A stretch of DNA of 64,000 bases from Streptomyces sp. NRRL S-340 (GCF_000720185.1 NZ_JOIY01000057.1:39680-103679); one strand, 5' to 3'. Numbered from the stretch's first letter, positions 1 through 8,409 are shown. The notes: generated by a model from the letters alone, not told the origin. Numbers and translations: made by a program.

Positions 1-2
1 CC

Positions 3-779
3 GGCGCACGCCTGGTGCACGCCTGCGGATTCGACTCGGTACCGCACGACCTGGGCGTGTACCTCACCGTGCGGGAGCTGCCCGAGGGCGTGCCGCTGAC
101 GGTGGACGGGTTCGTCCGGGTGGACGCGGCCTTCTCCGGCGGGACGCTGGCCTCGGCGCTCAACCAGTTCGCCCGTCCCCTGCGGATGCGGGCGGCCGCC
201 CGTGACCGCGCGCGACACGAGCCGCGGCTGCCGGGGCGGCGGGTGTCCGCGCCGGTGGGCGCGCCCCGGTTCGCTGCGGAGGCCGGCGCCTGGGCGCTGC
301 CGCTGCCGACCCTCGACCCGCAGATCGTCGCGCGCTCGGCTCGGGCGCTGGAACGGTACGGTCCCGACTTCCGCTACCGCCACTACGCGGCCGTCCGGCA
401 CCTGCCCGTCGCCCTCGGCGGGGTCGCCGCCGTCGGCACGCTCGCTGGGGTCGCCCAACTGCCACCGGCCCGGCGCTGGTTGTCCGGCCGGCTGAGCCCG
501 GGGCAGGGCCCGAGCCCCGAGCGGCGGGCCAGGAGCTGGTTCTCGGCGCGCTTCGTGGGCGAGGGCGGCGGCCGGCGGGTGCGCACCGAGGTGGCGGGCG
601 GGGACCCCGGGTACGACGAGACGGCGAAGATGTTCGCGGAATCGGCCCTGTGCCTCGCCCTGGACGAGCTGCCGGCGACGGCGGGCCAGGTGACGACGGC
701 CGTCGCCATGGGCGACGCGCTGGTGCGGCGGCTGCGCGACGCGGGGATCACGTTCCGCACGAGCGTGGCGAGGCGGTAG
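3..779 (+). CDS. Saccharopine-dehydrogenase-like / trans-acting enoyl reductase family protein (5' end missing)
   Basis: The reading frame is already open at base 3, so the N-terminal Rossmann half lies outside the window. The first visible residues read into the family-typical string HACGFDSVPHDLG, which follows the NAD(P)-binding half in this family. The remaining part has a hydrophobic stretch near the middle (PVALGGVAAVGTLAGVA) as membrane-associated members do, and ends with a conserved GYDETAKMFAESALCLA block. The family contains NAD(P)-dependent oxidoreductases, including enoyl reductases of lipid synthesis; the substrate here is unknown. It is convergent with the endonuclease V gene, 28 bp apart. 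The family call is good; the reaction is inferred only. Confidence 0.75.
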   Translation, partial: GARLVHACGFDSVPHDLGVYLTVRELPEGVPLTVDGFVRVDAAFSGGTLASALNQFARPLRMRAAARDRARHEPRLPGRRVSAPVGAPRFAAEAGAWALPLPTLDPQIVARSARALERYGPDFRYRHYAAVRHLPVALGGVAAVGTLAGVAQLPPARRWLSGRLSPGQGPSPERRARSWFSARFVGEGGGRRVRTEVAGGDPGYDETAKMFAESALCLALDELPATAGQVTTAVAMGDALVRRLRDAGITFRTSVARR

Positions 780-807
780 GGCCCGGTGCGGCGGTGCCCG
801 CGCGGGC

Positions 808-1548
808 TCAGGCCTTTCGCGTCGGGTCCGTGGTCCTCCTCAGCGTCGGGTCCGTGGCTTCCCTCAGTGCGCGGCGGCACAAGGCGTCGGCCCTGCGGGT
901 CGTCTCCGGCAGCCGGTAGGAGGGGGTGAGGGCGAGGGTGTGCGCGCAGGCGTTGTCCAGGGTGACCCGGTGGCCCACGGAGACGAAGACGGGTTTGACG
1001 CCGTCGCGTGTGCGCAGCGCGCGGCCGACCTCCTCCCGGCCGTCGGCCAGGAGCGGCGCGACGCTGCCGCGCGGGGCGGCCGGGTCGTCGTGGGTGAAGG
1101 TGAACGGGTTCTTCGCGACCCCGACGGCCGGCAGCCCGGTCAGTACGCCGAGGTGACTGGCGAGGCCGAAGCGGCGGGGGTGGGCGAGGCCGTAGCCGTC
1201 GCAGACCACCAGTCCGGGCTCCCGGTCCAGGGCGGCGAGGGCGGCCAGCACCGCGGGGATCTCCCGGAAGGCCAGCAGACCGGGCACGTACGGGAAGGAG
1301 ATCCGGCCCACCGCGGTCGCCTCGGCCACCACCCGGAGGGTGGCCGCGTCCAGGACGACGGCCGCCGCGGCCACCACGTCCCGCTCGTCGTCGTAGGCCA
1401 CGTCGACGCCCGTGACGTGGCCGGTCCCCGGCTCCGGGCCGGGCTCGTCCAGCACCACCCGGGCCCGCAGCTCGTCCTGCACGGCCAGGGCCTGCGCCTC
1501 GGTCGCGGGCCAGCCTTCGGGGATGCCCACGGTCGTCGTGATCGTCAT
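808..1548 (-). CDS. nfi: Endonuclease V (deoxyinosine 3' endonuclease)
   Basis: The product is 246 residues, the usual size for endonuclease V, which nicks DNA one base 3' of deaminated adenine (inosine) to start repair. The three acidic metal-binding positions of the family can be picked out: the Asp of GVDVAY (residue 49), the Glu of LAFREIP, and the Asp of VVCDGYGLAHPRRFG. The DNA-wedge PYVPG motif (FPYVPGLLAFRE) is present, as is the VGVAKNPF loop. The ATG at 1548 is the natural start. The last dozen codons repeat a TDPT-R unit encoded by a short tandem duplication, so the C-terminal tail is probably not functional. It appears monocistronic. Confidence 0.9.
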   Translation of the reverse strand: MTITTTVGIPEGWPATEAQALAVQDELRARVVLDEPGPEPGTGHVTGVDVAYDDERDVVAAAAVVLDAATLRVVAEATAVGRISFPYVPGLLAFREIPAVLAALAALDREPGLVVCDGYGLAHPRRFGLASHLGVLTGLPAVGVAKNPFTFTHDDPAAPRGSVAPLLADGREEVGRALRTRDGVKPVFVSVGHRVTLDNACAHTLALTPSYRLPETTRRADALCRRALREATDPTLRRTTDPTRKA

Positions 1549-1676
1549 GACGGACGAGCGTACGACGCGTGCGGGGGCACGGGGACGCGGGGATCCGCCC
1601 GGCCGGGCGCACCCGCGGGCGAGGGACGGGCCCGTGCGCGGGCGGCGGGCCGTCGGGCCGGGGTCCGCGGTCCGGC

Positions 1677-1782
1677 GACGGGGCGGGGCGGGCTCACGGC
1701 CCGGCGGGGCGGGCGCGGCAGGCTCACGGTCCGGCGGCCGGGCGGGGCGGGCTCGCGGTCCGTACGTCCGTACGTCCGTACG
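1677..1782. repeat. GC-rich degenerate tandem repeat between nfi and the next gene
   Basis: The gap 1549-1822 upstream of nfi holds about three degenerate copies of a unit of the form GGCGGGGCGGGCTC-CGG-CCGG, followed at 1758-1782 by three tandem CGTACGTC-like units that form overlapping palindromes. No gene was seen. The nfi promoter should lie here, but no convincing -35/-10 pair was found. Confidence 0.55.
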
Positions 1783-1822
1783 GTGTGTACCGGCGCGGGC
1801 CCGCCTCGCTCGCGGGCTCGGC

Positions 1823-2149
1823 TCAGTGCTTGCCCAGGGCCTGCTGGAGCTGCTGCTTGTTCATGTCCGAGCGGCCGTGGATGTTGCGCCGCTTGGCCTC
1901 CTCGTACAACTGGTCGTAGGTGGGCCCCTCGGAGCCCCGGCCCGAGCGCTGGCCGCCGCGCTTCGCGGAGGACATGTCCTGCGTGGAGGTGCGGCTCGCG
2001 GTCTTGGACTCGCCGGAGCGCGCGCGCTCCTTGTTCACCGTGCGCGCGGCGATCTCCTTGGCGCGGCCGGTGCTCTCCCCCCGGTCCTGCGCGCTCTCCT
2101 TGATGTGCTCGTACTGGCGCTCCCGCTTGGAGCTGGAACCGCGTGGCAT
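1823..2149 (-). CDS. Small basic Rho-termination-factor-N-like protein (often labelled plasmid stabilization protein)
   Basis: The product is 108 residues, highly charged and probably largely disordered over its first 70 residues (MPRGSSSKRERQYEHIKESA). It ends in a helix-extended-helix segment, YDQLYEEAKRRNIHGRSDMNKQQLQQALGK, of the kind found in the N-terminal domain of Rho and in SAP-like nucleic-acid-binding modules. The ATG at 2149 is preferred over the GTG at 2158 because GAGAGGAAG sits 7-8 nt before it. Homologs are common in Streptomyces under the name plasmid stabilization protein, but nothing here links it to a plasmid. DNA or RNA binding is an inference from the C-terminal module. 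Confidence 0.75.
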   Translation of the reverse strand: MPRGSSSKRERQYEHIKESAQDRGESTGRAKEIAARTVNKERARSGESKTASRTSTQDMSSAKRGGQRSGRGSEGPTYDQLYEEAKRRNIHGRSDMNKQQLQQALGKH

Positions 2150-2219
2150 ACCGTTCACTTCCTCTCTGTCAAGGAACGGATACCCGCATCCTGGAACAGT
2201 TCGTCATATCAGGCGATAT

Positions 2220-3542
2220 TCAATCCCCCAGTCGAGCGATACGGCCCTTCTCACCGGATGCCCAGCAGCCGCCGTCCCAGGCGCAGTCCACGGTGTCGTA
2301 CGAACCGGTGTCGACCGTGCGCCAGTTCCGGCCGCCGTCGGTGGTGAGGTCCGTTCCGGTCGGGCCGACGGCGAGGGCGCTCGCGCGTGTGTGCGGGATC
2401 CAGACGGCGCCGGAGCGATAGGCCGGCGGCGGCGTGGCCGAGGGCCGCCAGGTACGGCCGCCGTCGGCGGTGGTGGCGGAGGCGTCCGGCGACGCCTGAT
2501 CGGGACGGTAGTCGCCACCGACCGCGAGTCCGTGCGTCCGGTCCCGGAAGGCGAGCGCGAAGACGCCCTTGGCGGGGTCGCCCGCCGGGAGCGGCGCGTC
2601 GGCGGCCCGCCAGGTCAGCCCGCGGTCCGCGGAGTGCAGCACGCGCGCGCGTGCGCCTCCCCCGGTGGCCAGCCAGACGTCCCGCGGCCCGGCGGTGACC
2701 AGGCACTGGCCGCTCGCGGCGAATCCCGCCTCGCCGGGCTGCGCGGCCGGCATGCCCCGGTCGGGCAGGACCTTCCAGGAGCGCCCGCCGTCGCTGGTGG
2801 ACAGGGCGCGGAACTTGCCGTTCACCGGGTCGCTCACGGCCAGGCCGTGCCGGTGGTCGAAGAAGGCCAGGCAGTCGTAGAAGGCACCGGCGTCGGTGTT
2901 GCGGAAGGACTCCGTCCAGGTGGCTCCGCCGTCGTCGGTGCGGAAGACGCGTGAGGCCTCGCCCTCGCCGACGGCCAGGACCACGGCCCGTCGCGCGTCG
3001 AACGCCTCGACGTCGCGGAACTCCAGGTCCGCCGCGCCGGCCGGCGAGACGTTCCGCCAGGAGGCGCCGGCGTCGGTGGTCCGCAGCACGGTGCCGCCGG
3101 TGCCGGCCACCCAGGCGGTGCGGCGGCTCACGGCGGACAGGCCGCGGAAGCGGACGTCGGGGGTGCCGCCGTCCTCGAGCCGCCACTGCGGGGCGTGGGG
3201 GCGGTGCGCGTGGGGGCCGCCGTGCACCGGCCCGGCCGCCTGCGCGGGCACCGCCGCCAGCACGGCGAGCACCACCGCCCCCACGAGCCCGGCCGGCCGG
3301 CGGCCGGCACGCAGGGCCGGGGCGGCAAGGCGGGACGCGGGCTCCGCGTGCGCCGCGGGCCGTGTTCCGGTCGCGGGGCCCGCGCCGACCGCTCCACCGG
3401 TTCCGCTCGTCCGGGGCGCCCGGTCCGTCCCGTCCGTCCGGATCCCCGGGCCCACCGAGCCCGTCCCGGTCGTCCGGCCCGTCCGGATCGTCGGACCCGT
3501 CCGGCCCGTCCGTCGCTTCGTTCCCCAGCGCCTCAGCTTCAT
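2220..3542 (-). CDS. Secreted BNR/Ycf48-like beta-propeller protein
   Basis: The product is about 440 residues. After a low-complexity Gly/Thr/Arg stretch (residues 10-65) comes a signal-like segment (AGLVGAVVLAVLAAVPAQA, about residues 84-102) and then a sialidase/Ycf48-type propeller with repeated Asp-box-like turns: TTDAGASWRN, TDDGGATWTES, TSDGGRSWKV, SADRGLTWRA, TADGGRTWRP, TTDGGRNWRT. Such proteins are usually annotated as oxidoreductase or photosystem-assembly-like and have no known reaction. The ATG at 3542 has no good ribosome site (GGGGGAG lies about 20 nt upstream), and the long stretch before the signal is unusual, so the start is uncertain. It is divergent from the ssgD-like gene. 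Confidence 0.7.
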   Translation of the reverse strand: MKLRRWGTKRRTGRTGPTIRTGRTTGTGSVGPGIRTDGTDRAPRTSGTGGAVGAGPATGTRPAAHAEPASRLAAPALRAGRRPAGLVGAVVLAVLAAVPAQAAGPVHGGPHAHRPHAPQWRLEDGGTPDVRFRGLSAVSRRTAWVAGTGGTVLRTTDAGASWRNVSPAGAADLEFRDVEAFDARRAVVLAVGEGEASRVFRTDDGGATWTESFRNTDAGAFYDCLAFFDHRHGLAVSDPVNGKFRALSTSDGGRSWKVLPDRGMPAAQPGEAGFAASGQCLVTAGPRDVWLATGGGARARVLHSADRGLTWRAADAPLPAGDPAKGVFALAFRDRTHGLAVGGDYRPDQASPDASATTADGGRTWRPSATPPPAYRSGAVWIPHTRASALAVGPTGTDLTTDGGRNWRTVDTGSYDTVDCAWDGGCWASGEKGRIARLGD

Positions 3543-3925
3543 GGCGGGCGAAGCTAGCCCACTCCCCCGGCGGCGTCCAGACGGCCCACGGGCCCCAACT
3601 TCCCCCGCCCGCACGGAAAGAGGGCCGCGCGCGGGTACGGGGGTCCGCCGCGCGTCCTCCGGGCGGCCGCGGAACGGACGCCCGGAAGGGACGCCCGGAA
3701 CGGCCCACGGCCCGTCCGCCTCCGGCCCCGGCGATCCGCCGGCGGCCCGGGGCCGCTGCCCGCCGGAGACACTCGTCACTTCCGTGCATGAACGCAGTGA
3801 CCGAGGTCACTCGCTTCCCATGTGCACTGAACGGCTGATTCAGTCGTCTCTTCCAGTGCCCGGTGTCCCGGCTTCATCCACCCGGACGTGTCCCCAGCCG
3901 TCAGACGTCACAAGGGAGCAAGGCG
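3543..3925. promoter_or_regulatory. Divergent intergenic region with two palindromes
   Basis: This 383-bp gap separates the propeller gene from the ssgD-like gene. It contains AGTGACCGAGGTCACT, a perfect 7+7 palindrome with a 2-bp centre at 3796-3811, and ACTGAA/TTCAGT with a 7-bp spacer at 3826-3844. Both are typical of dimeric repressor sites. No clear -35/-10 pair was recognised. Which gene they control is unknown; their position, 80-130 bp before the ssgD-like start, favours that gene. Confidence 0.45.
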
Positions 3926-4342
3926 TTGTCCACCGTCATCGAGCAGACCGTCGAGGCGCGCCTGGTCGCCGCCGCGCCGCGGATGCCCAGCATTCCCGCA
4001 ACGTTGCACTACGACCTGAGCGACCCGTTCGCGGTCCGCATGTCCTTCCCCGCCCCCGCCACCCTGGAGGGCGTGGAGGTCTGCTGGACGTTCGCCCGCG
4101 ACCTGCTGGCGGCCGGGATGCAGGCGCCGGAGGGACACGGGGACGTCCGGGTGCGGCCGTACGGCTACGACCGCACCGTCCTGGAGTTCCACGCCCCGGA
4201 GGGCACCGCGGTGGTGCACGTCCGCAGCGGCGAGATCCGGCGGTTCCTCCAGGCCAGCAGCGAACTGGTGCCCGTCGGCTCCGAACACCGCCGGCTCGAC
4301 CTCGACCACGACCTGGCCGTGCTCATGGGGGACGCCTGCTAG
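3926..4342 (+). CDS. ssgD: SsgA-like sporulation/cell-division protein (SsgD type)
   Basis: The product is 138 residues, the normal length for SsgA-like proteins (SALPs), which occur in sporulating actinobacteria and steer septum placement, wall remodelling and spore maturation. The SALP core is visible: LHYDLSDPFAVRMSFPA, VCWTFARDLLAAGM, DVRVRPYG, and near the end GSEHRRLDLDHDLAVLM. The start is the TTG at 3926, preceded by AAGGGAG seven nt upstream; an upstream ATG at 3863 would add an unlikely leader. The sequence resembles SsgD most closely from memory (N-terminal STVIEQTVEARLVAAAPRMP), so the symbol is likely but not proven. It is monocistronic and convergent with the GPP34 gene. Confidence 0.85.
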   Translation: MSTVIEQTVEARLVAAAPRMPSIPATLHYDLSDPFAVRMSFPAPATLEGVEVCWTFARDLLAAGMQAPEGHGDVRVRPYGYDRTVLEFHAPEGTAVVHVRSGEIRRFLQASSELVPVGSEHRRLDLDHDLAVLMGDAC

Positions 4343-4388
4343 GCCCTGTGGATGTCCGAGAGGGCCCTGGGTCTGCCCTGGGCCTGCT

Positions 4389-5129
4389 CTAGGTCAGGTC
4401 GCCCCGGTCGGCCGGCTCCGGGCACGGAGACGTCCGCCGCAGCGCGGTCCGGATCTCTCGGACGACCGTGCGCAGGGCGGGGTCCGCCGCCGCGCTGCGC
4501 TCGGTCAGTTCCTCCAGCCGTTCGTCCAGTTCCCCGGCGGCCCGCCGGTGGTGACCGTGACCGCCGTCCCCGCCGCCGGACAGGACGGTGCGCAGCCCGG
4601 CGGCCGACGCGAGGACGACGACGGCCGCGTCCCGCGCGGAGACCTCCGCGGCGGGTCGCGCGCCGTCGAGCGCCTGCCGCGCCCCGGCCCGCAGCGCATC
4701 CGCGACGTCGGCGCGTTCGAGGGTGTGCCCGGTGACCGGCAGCACACCGAGCCGGCGCCGTCTCCGTGCGCGCAGGCACCCCTCGGCGGCCAGCTGGTCC
4801 CGTACGGCCGTCAGGGTGTACCCGGCCCGCAGGCTCACCCAGGTCCCCCAGGGGCGGGGCCGTGACTCACGGACGAGTTCGAGCAGGCCGTCCAGCACCG
4901 CGTCCCCGGTGGCGGCGTCGAGGTCGACGGGGGTCGCGATGCCGTCGTCGTCGACGAGCAGTCCGCGCTGGGCCAGCTCGGTGAGGGCGCCCGCCCTGAC
5001 CAGGTGCTGCGGGCGGGCGGTCCCTTCCGCTGCGGGGTCGGGGTCCCAGGCCAGCAGACAGAGCCGGGCGGGCAGCGAGAACCGGTCGGGTGCGGACGGA
5101 TCACTTGTCACGGGCGAGCCGTCGGGCAT
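4389..5129 (-). CDS. GPP34 (Golgi phosphoprotein 3) family protein
   Basis: The product is 246 residues. The GPP34 fold is recognised from the order of motifs: SLPARLCLLAWDP at the N-terminus, LVRAGALTELAQRGLLVDDDG, the charged helix before WGTWVSLRAGYTLTAVRDQLAAEG, and GVLPVTGHTLERADVADALRAG. In eukaryotes this family binds phosphatidylinositol-4-phosphate on Golgi membranes. In Streptomyces several paralogs occur, often beside regulatory genes, and their role is unknown. The start at 5129 is supported by AAGGAGGT ten nt upstream; the GTG at 5150 lies on that ribosome site and is rejected. It is divergent from the ABC-F gene. Confidence 0.8.
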   Translation of the reverse strand: MPDGSPVTSDPSAPDRFSLPARLCLLAWDPDPAAEGTARPQHLVRAGALTELAQRGLLVDDDGIATPVDLDAATGDAVLDGLLELVRESRPRPWGTWVSLRAGYTLTAVRDQLAAEGCLRARRRRRLGVLPVTGHTLERADVADALRAGARQALDGARPAAEVSARDAAVVVLASAAGLRTVLSGGGDGGHGHHRRAAGELDERLEELTERSAAADPALRTVVREIRTALRRTSPCPEPADRGDLT

Positions 5130-5181
5130 GGGCCGGATGACCTCCTTCACGCGGGGGGCGCGGGGCCCGCCCGGAAAGCCG

Positions 5182-5210
5182 TTGACAGCCGTACCCGCCA
5201 CTCCTACGGT
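5182..5210 (+). promoter_or_regulatory. Promoter of the ABC-F gene (-35 TTGACA, 17-bp spacer, -10 TACGGT)
   Basis: TTGACA at 5182-5187 and TACGGT at 5205-5210 are separated by exactly 17 bp, a consensus-quality housekeeping promoter for this organism. Transcription would start near 5217 and give an untranslated leader of about 235 nt before the ABC-F start at 5454. Within it, GGAGAAGG at 5237-5244 precedes a minimal frame TTG CTC GTC TGA at 5248-5259, and short inverted repeats follow (GCACA-GG-TGTGTGC region at 5284-5298; ACACGCGTGT near 5407-5416). This arrangement fits a ribosome-mediated attenuator. Confidence 0.65.
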
Positions 5211-5453
5211 GTACGACGTCCCTGTTGCCGCCGATCGGAGAAGGACGTTGCTCGTCTGAGGTCCTGAGACACCGCGTCACACCGCACAGGTGTGTGCGTC
5301 GCGTGCGACCTCGGCGTAGAGCCGTCCCGGAGGAAGTCGGCCCAGGGCTTTTCTCATGCCCGGTGGAGCCGGTCCTACACGGTGCCCGTCGTCTCGCGGT
5401 GTCCAGACACGCGTGTGCCCCTGCCCACCGCACCGAGCAACCGCGAGGCGCCC

Positions 5454-7079
5454 ATGTCCGCATCCCTCTCCTGCACCTCCCTGTCCTTCGCCTGGCCCGA
5501 CGGCACCCCGGTCCTCACCGGGCTCGACATCGCCTTCGGCCCGGGCCGCACCGGCCTCGTCGGGGCCAACGGCTCGGGGAAGTCCACCCTGTTGAAACTG
5601 ATGGCGGGCGAACTGACCCCGTCCGGCGGCGTCGTCCGCACGGCCGGCGAGATCGGTCACCTCCCGCAGAACGTCACCCTGGACACCGCGCTCCGGGTCG
5701 ACCAGGCCCTCGGCATCGCCCGGCGGCGGGCCGCGCTGCGCGCCATCGAGGCGGGCGACGCGTCCGAGGAGCACTTCGAGACCGTCGGCGACGACTGGGA
5801 CGTCGAAGAACGCGCCCTGGCCGCCCTCGGTGAACTCGGTCTCGGCCACATCGGTCTGGACCGCACGGTCGGCGAGGTGTCCGGCGGCGAGTCGGTGCTG
5901 CTGCGGCTGGCCGCGCTGCTGCTGCGCCGGCCCGACGTGCTGCTGCTGGACGAGCCGACCAACAACCTCGACCTGTACGCGCGCCGGCGGCTGTACGCGG
6001 CCGTCTCCGCCTGGCCCGGCACGCTGGTCGTGGTCAGCCACGACCGCGAACTGCTGGAGCTGGTCGACCAGATCGCCGACCTGCGGGCCGGCCAGGTCAC
6101 CTGGTACGGCGGCAACTTCTCGGCGTACGAGGAGGCCCTCGCCGTCGAACAGGAGGCCGCCGGGCGGATGGTCCGCGTCGCCGAGGCCGACCTGCGCAAG
6201 CAGAAGCGCGAACTGGCCGACGCGCACGTCAAACTGTCCCGCCGCAAGCGGTACGGCCAGAAGATGTACGACACCAAGCGCGAACCCCGGGCGGTGATGA
6301 AGCAGCGCAGACGCACGGCGCAGGAGTCCGCGGGCAAGCACCGCATCATGCACGAGGAGAAGCTCGCCGAGGCCAGGGAACGGCTCGACGAGGCGGTGGA
6401 GGCGGTGCGCGAGGACGACGAGATCCGCGTCGAGCTGCCGTACACGGCGGTCCCGCCGGGCCGTACCGTCCTCACCCTGCGCAACCTTGAACTGGCGTAC
6501 GGCGCACGGGTGCGCGGCGGACTCGACGTGCACGGCCCGGAGCGCGTCGCGCTGCTCGGCCGCAACGGCGCCGGGAAGACGACGCTGCTGCGCACGGTGG
6601 CCGGGGAGCTGGCTCCGGTGTCGGGTGAGGCGGAGGTGCACGTTCCGCTGAGGTTCCTGCCGCAGCGGCTCGACGTCCTCGACGGCGGGCTGAGCATCGC
6701 CGAGAACGTGGCCCGTCTCGCGCCGGGCGCCACGGAGAACGTGATCCGGGCCCGTCTGGCCCGCTTCCTGTTCCGGGGCGCCCGGGCCGGCCAGAAGGCG
6801 GCGACCCTGTCCGGCGGGGAACGCTTCCGGGCCACGCTGGCCGCGCTCATGCTCGCCGAACCCGCGCCGCAACTGCTGCTGCTCGACGAGCCGACGAACA
6901 ACCTCGACATGGCGAGCGTGCGCCGGCTGACGGCCGCCCTGGAGTCCTACGAGGGCGCGCTGCTCGTGGCCGGACACGACGTACCGTTCCTGGAGTCCAT
7001 CGGCATCACCCGGTGGCTGCTGCTGGAGGGCGGAGAGCTGAAGGAGACCACACGGGAGGCGATCGTGGAACTGGCGTAG
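5454..7079 (+). CDS. ABC-F family ATP-binding protein (ribosome-associated type)
   Basis: The product is 541 residues with two nucleotide-binding domains in one chain and no membrane segment, the hallmark of ABC-F proteins, which act on ribosomes (antibiotic protection or translation factors) rather than as pumps. Domain 1 has Walker A GANGSGKST, signature VSGGE and Walker B LLLDEPTNNLD. Domain 2 has GRNGAGKTT, LSGGERF and LLLDEPTNNLDM. The linker (about residues 235-310) is rich in Lys/Arg and includes KLSRRKRYGQKMYDTKREPR, as expected for a ribosome-contacting arm. The ATG at 5454 is chosen because homology starts there. The long leader with a tiny upstream frame suggests drug-inducible expression, which is inference. 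Confidence 0.88.
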   Translation: MSASLSCTSLSFAWPDGTPVLTGLDIAFGPGRTGLVGANGSGKSTLLKLMAGELTPSGGVVRTAGEIGHLPQNVTLDTALRVDQALGIARRRAALRAIEAGDASEEHFETVGDDWDVEERALAALGELGLGHIGLDRTVGEVSGGESVLLRLAALLLRRPDVLLLDEPTNNLDLYARRRLYAAVSAWPGTLVVVSHDRELLELVDQIADLRAGQVTWYGGNFSAYEEALAVEQEAAGRMVRVAEADLRKQKRELADAHVKLSRRKRYGQKMYDTKREPRAVMKQRRRTAQESAGKHRIMHEEKLAEARERLDEAVEAVREDDEIRVELPYTAVPPGRTVLTLRNLELAYGARVRGGLDVHGPERVALLGRNGAGKTTLLRTVAGELAPVSGEAEVHVPLRFLPQRLDVLDGGLSIAENVARLAPGATENVIRARLARFLFRGARAGQKAATLSGGERFRATLAALMLAEPAPQLLLLDEPTNNLDMASVRRLTAALESYEGALLVAGHDVPFLESIGITRWLLLEGGELKETTREAIVELA

Positions 7080-7434
7080 CGGGCCTGCTCCCTGCGGGGG
7101 GGCGGAAGGGTGTGACATGGCTCTCGGTGCCGCTGCGGGAGCGCTGTGGCCGGTCCTGCCGCCGGCCCTCCCTCCGGCGCCGGGACCTGCGCCTTGCGGA
7201 GCCTGGCACGACCGGTCGGCTTTGCGGGGCCGGTGACCTGATCAGTGATCTTTACGGCACCCTTAACCTACGGCTTCGTAACCTACGGGTTCGTAGCCTA
7301 CGATCCCGTAGGTTCAAGCCATCGGACCGGCACCGCTCGCCGGTCCGGTCCGGCGTCCCCCGCCGGTTTCCCGTCTCCCTCAGTTCCGCTGTTCCCGCCG
7401 GCCCCGCCCGGCACGTGCGTCCCCTGGAGTAACC
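7080..7434. promoter_or_regulatory. Intergenic region upstream of the desaturase gene
   Basis: This 355-bp gap has no supported gene. Its first 180 bp are featureless GC-rich sequence. The right part carries the palindrome array listed separately at 7268-7311. The desaturase ribosome site GGAG lies at about 7425. No confident -35/-10 pair was found. Confidence 0.5.
7268..7311 (+). promoter_or_regulatory. Array of three CTACG-N4-CGTAG palindromes at 15-bp period
   Basis: Units lie at 7268-7281 (CTACGGCTTCGTAA, last base off), 7283-7296 (CTACGGGTTCGTAG) and 7298-7311 (CTACGATCCCGTAG). The outer halves also form a 10-bp perfect inverted repeat, AACCTACGGG (7280-7289) with CCCGTAGGTT (7305-7314). 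The regular spacing and dyad symmetry indicate a multi-dimer repressor operator of the TetR type controlling the desaturase about 120 bp downstream. No matching regulator gene lies next to it. Confidence 0.65.
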
Positions 7435-8409
7435 TTGACGATCACCTCCCCTCACCTCGGCAGTTCGTCCGCCTGGACCGACGCACGGATGCTGTACGCG
7501 CTGGAGGAGGTGGTCGAGAAGGAACTCGACCGGCACCTGCGGGTCGCCAAGGACTGGATGCCGCACGAGTACGTCCCCTGGAGCGACGGCCGCAACTTCC
7601 CCGGTCTCTTCGCGGACGGCGAGGCCTGGGACAAGGAACAGTCGAAGGTGACGGAGATCGGCCGGATCGCCCTCGTCGTCAACCTGCTGACCGAGGACAA
7701 CCTCCCCAGCTACCACCACGAGATCGCCACGCTCTTCGGCCGTGACGGCGCCTGGGGCACCTGGGTGCACCGCTGGACCGCCGAGGAGGGCCGGCACGGC
7801 ATCGTGATGCGCGACTACCTGCTCGCCTCGCGCGCGGTCGACCCGGACAAGCTGGAGCGGTTCCGGATGGCGCACATGAGCGAGGGCTTCGAGTCCGACA
7901 ACAGCCACTCGATGCTGCACTCGGTCGCCTACGTCGCCTTCCAGGAACTGGCCACCCGCATCTCGCACCGCAACACCGGCCACCAGTCGGGCGACCCGGT
8001 CTGCGACCGCATGCTGGCGCGCATCGCGACCGACGAGAACCTGCACATGATCTTCTACCGCAATCTGCTGAAGGCGGCCTTCGAGATCGCGCCCGACCTC
8101 ACCATGCAGGCGGTGCGGGACGTCGTGGTCAATTTCCGCATGCCGGGCCACGGCATCCCCGGCTTCGAGCGGGCCGCCGCCCAGATGGCCATCGGCGAGG
8201 TCTACAACCTGCGCATCCACCACGACGACGTGCTCCAGCCGGTGCTGCGCTTCCTGAAGATCATGGAGATCGACGGGCTGGGCCCCGAGGGCCGGCAGGC
8301 GCAGGAGGAGCTGGGCATGTTCATGGGCGGACTGGACGCCGAGGCCACGACGTTCGACGAGCGGCTGGCGGCGCGCAAGGCGCGGATGGCGGCGCGAGCG
8401 AGCGCCTGA
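7435..8409 (+). CDS. Acyl-ACP desaturase (soluble diiron, ferritin-like)
   Basis: The product is 324 residues, the family length. Soluble acyl-ACP desaturases introduce a cis double bond into ACP-bound saturated fatty acyl chains using O2 and a diiron site. The two iron-binding E-x-x-H motifs are visible: EEGRH at residues 117-121 and DENLH at 200-204. Upstream EDNLPSYHHEIATLFG provides another carboxylate. No membrane helices are present. The start is TTG at 7435 with GGAG about 8 nt upstream. The palindrome array in the promoter region suggests control by fatty-acid status. It is convergent with the WhiB-like gene, sharing a stem-loop terminator. Confidence 0.88.
   Translation: MTITSPHLGSSSAWTDARMLYALEEVVEKELDRHLRVAKDWMPHEYVPWSDGRNFPGLFADGEAWDKEQSKVTEIGRIALVVNLLTEDNLPSYHHEIATLFGRDGAWGTWVHRWTAEEGRHGIVMRDYLLASRAVDPDKLERFRMAHMSEGFESDNSHSMLHSVAYVAFQELATRISHRNTGHQSGDPVCDRMLARIATDENLHMIFYRNLLKAAFEIAPDLTMQAVRDVVVNFRMPGHGIPGFERAAAQMAIGEVYNLRIHHDDVLQPVLRFLKIMEIDGLGPEGRQAQEELGMFMGGLDAEATTFDERLAARKARMAARASA

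Noticed and set aside
5277..7118. Long open frame on the minus strand (613 codons) opposite the ABC-F gene
   Set aside because: Antisense shadow of a GC-rich gene; its translation is composition-driven and shows no motif, while the plus strand has complete ABC motifs.
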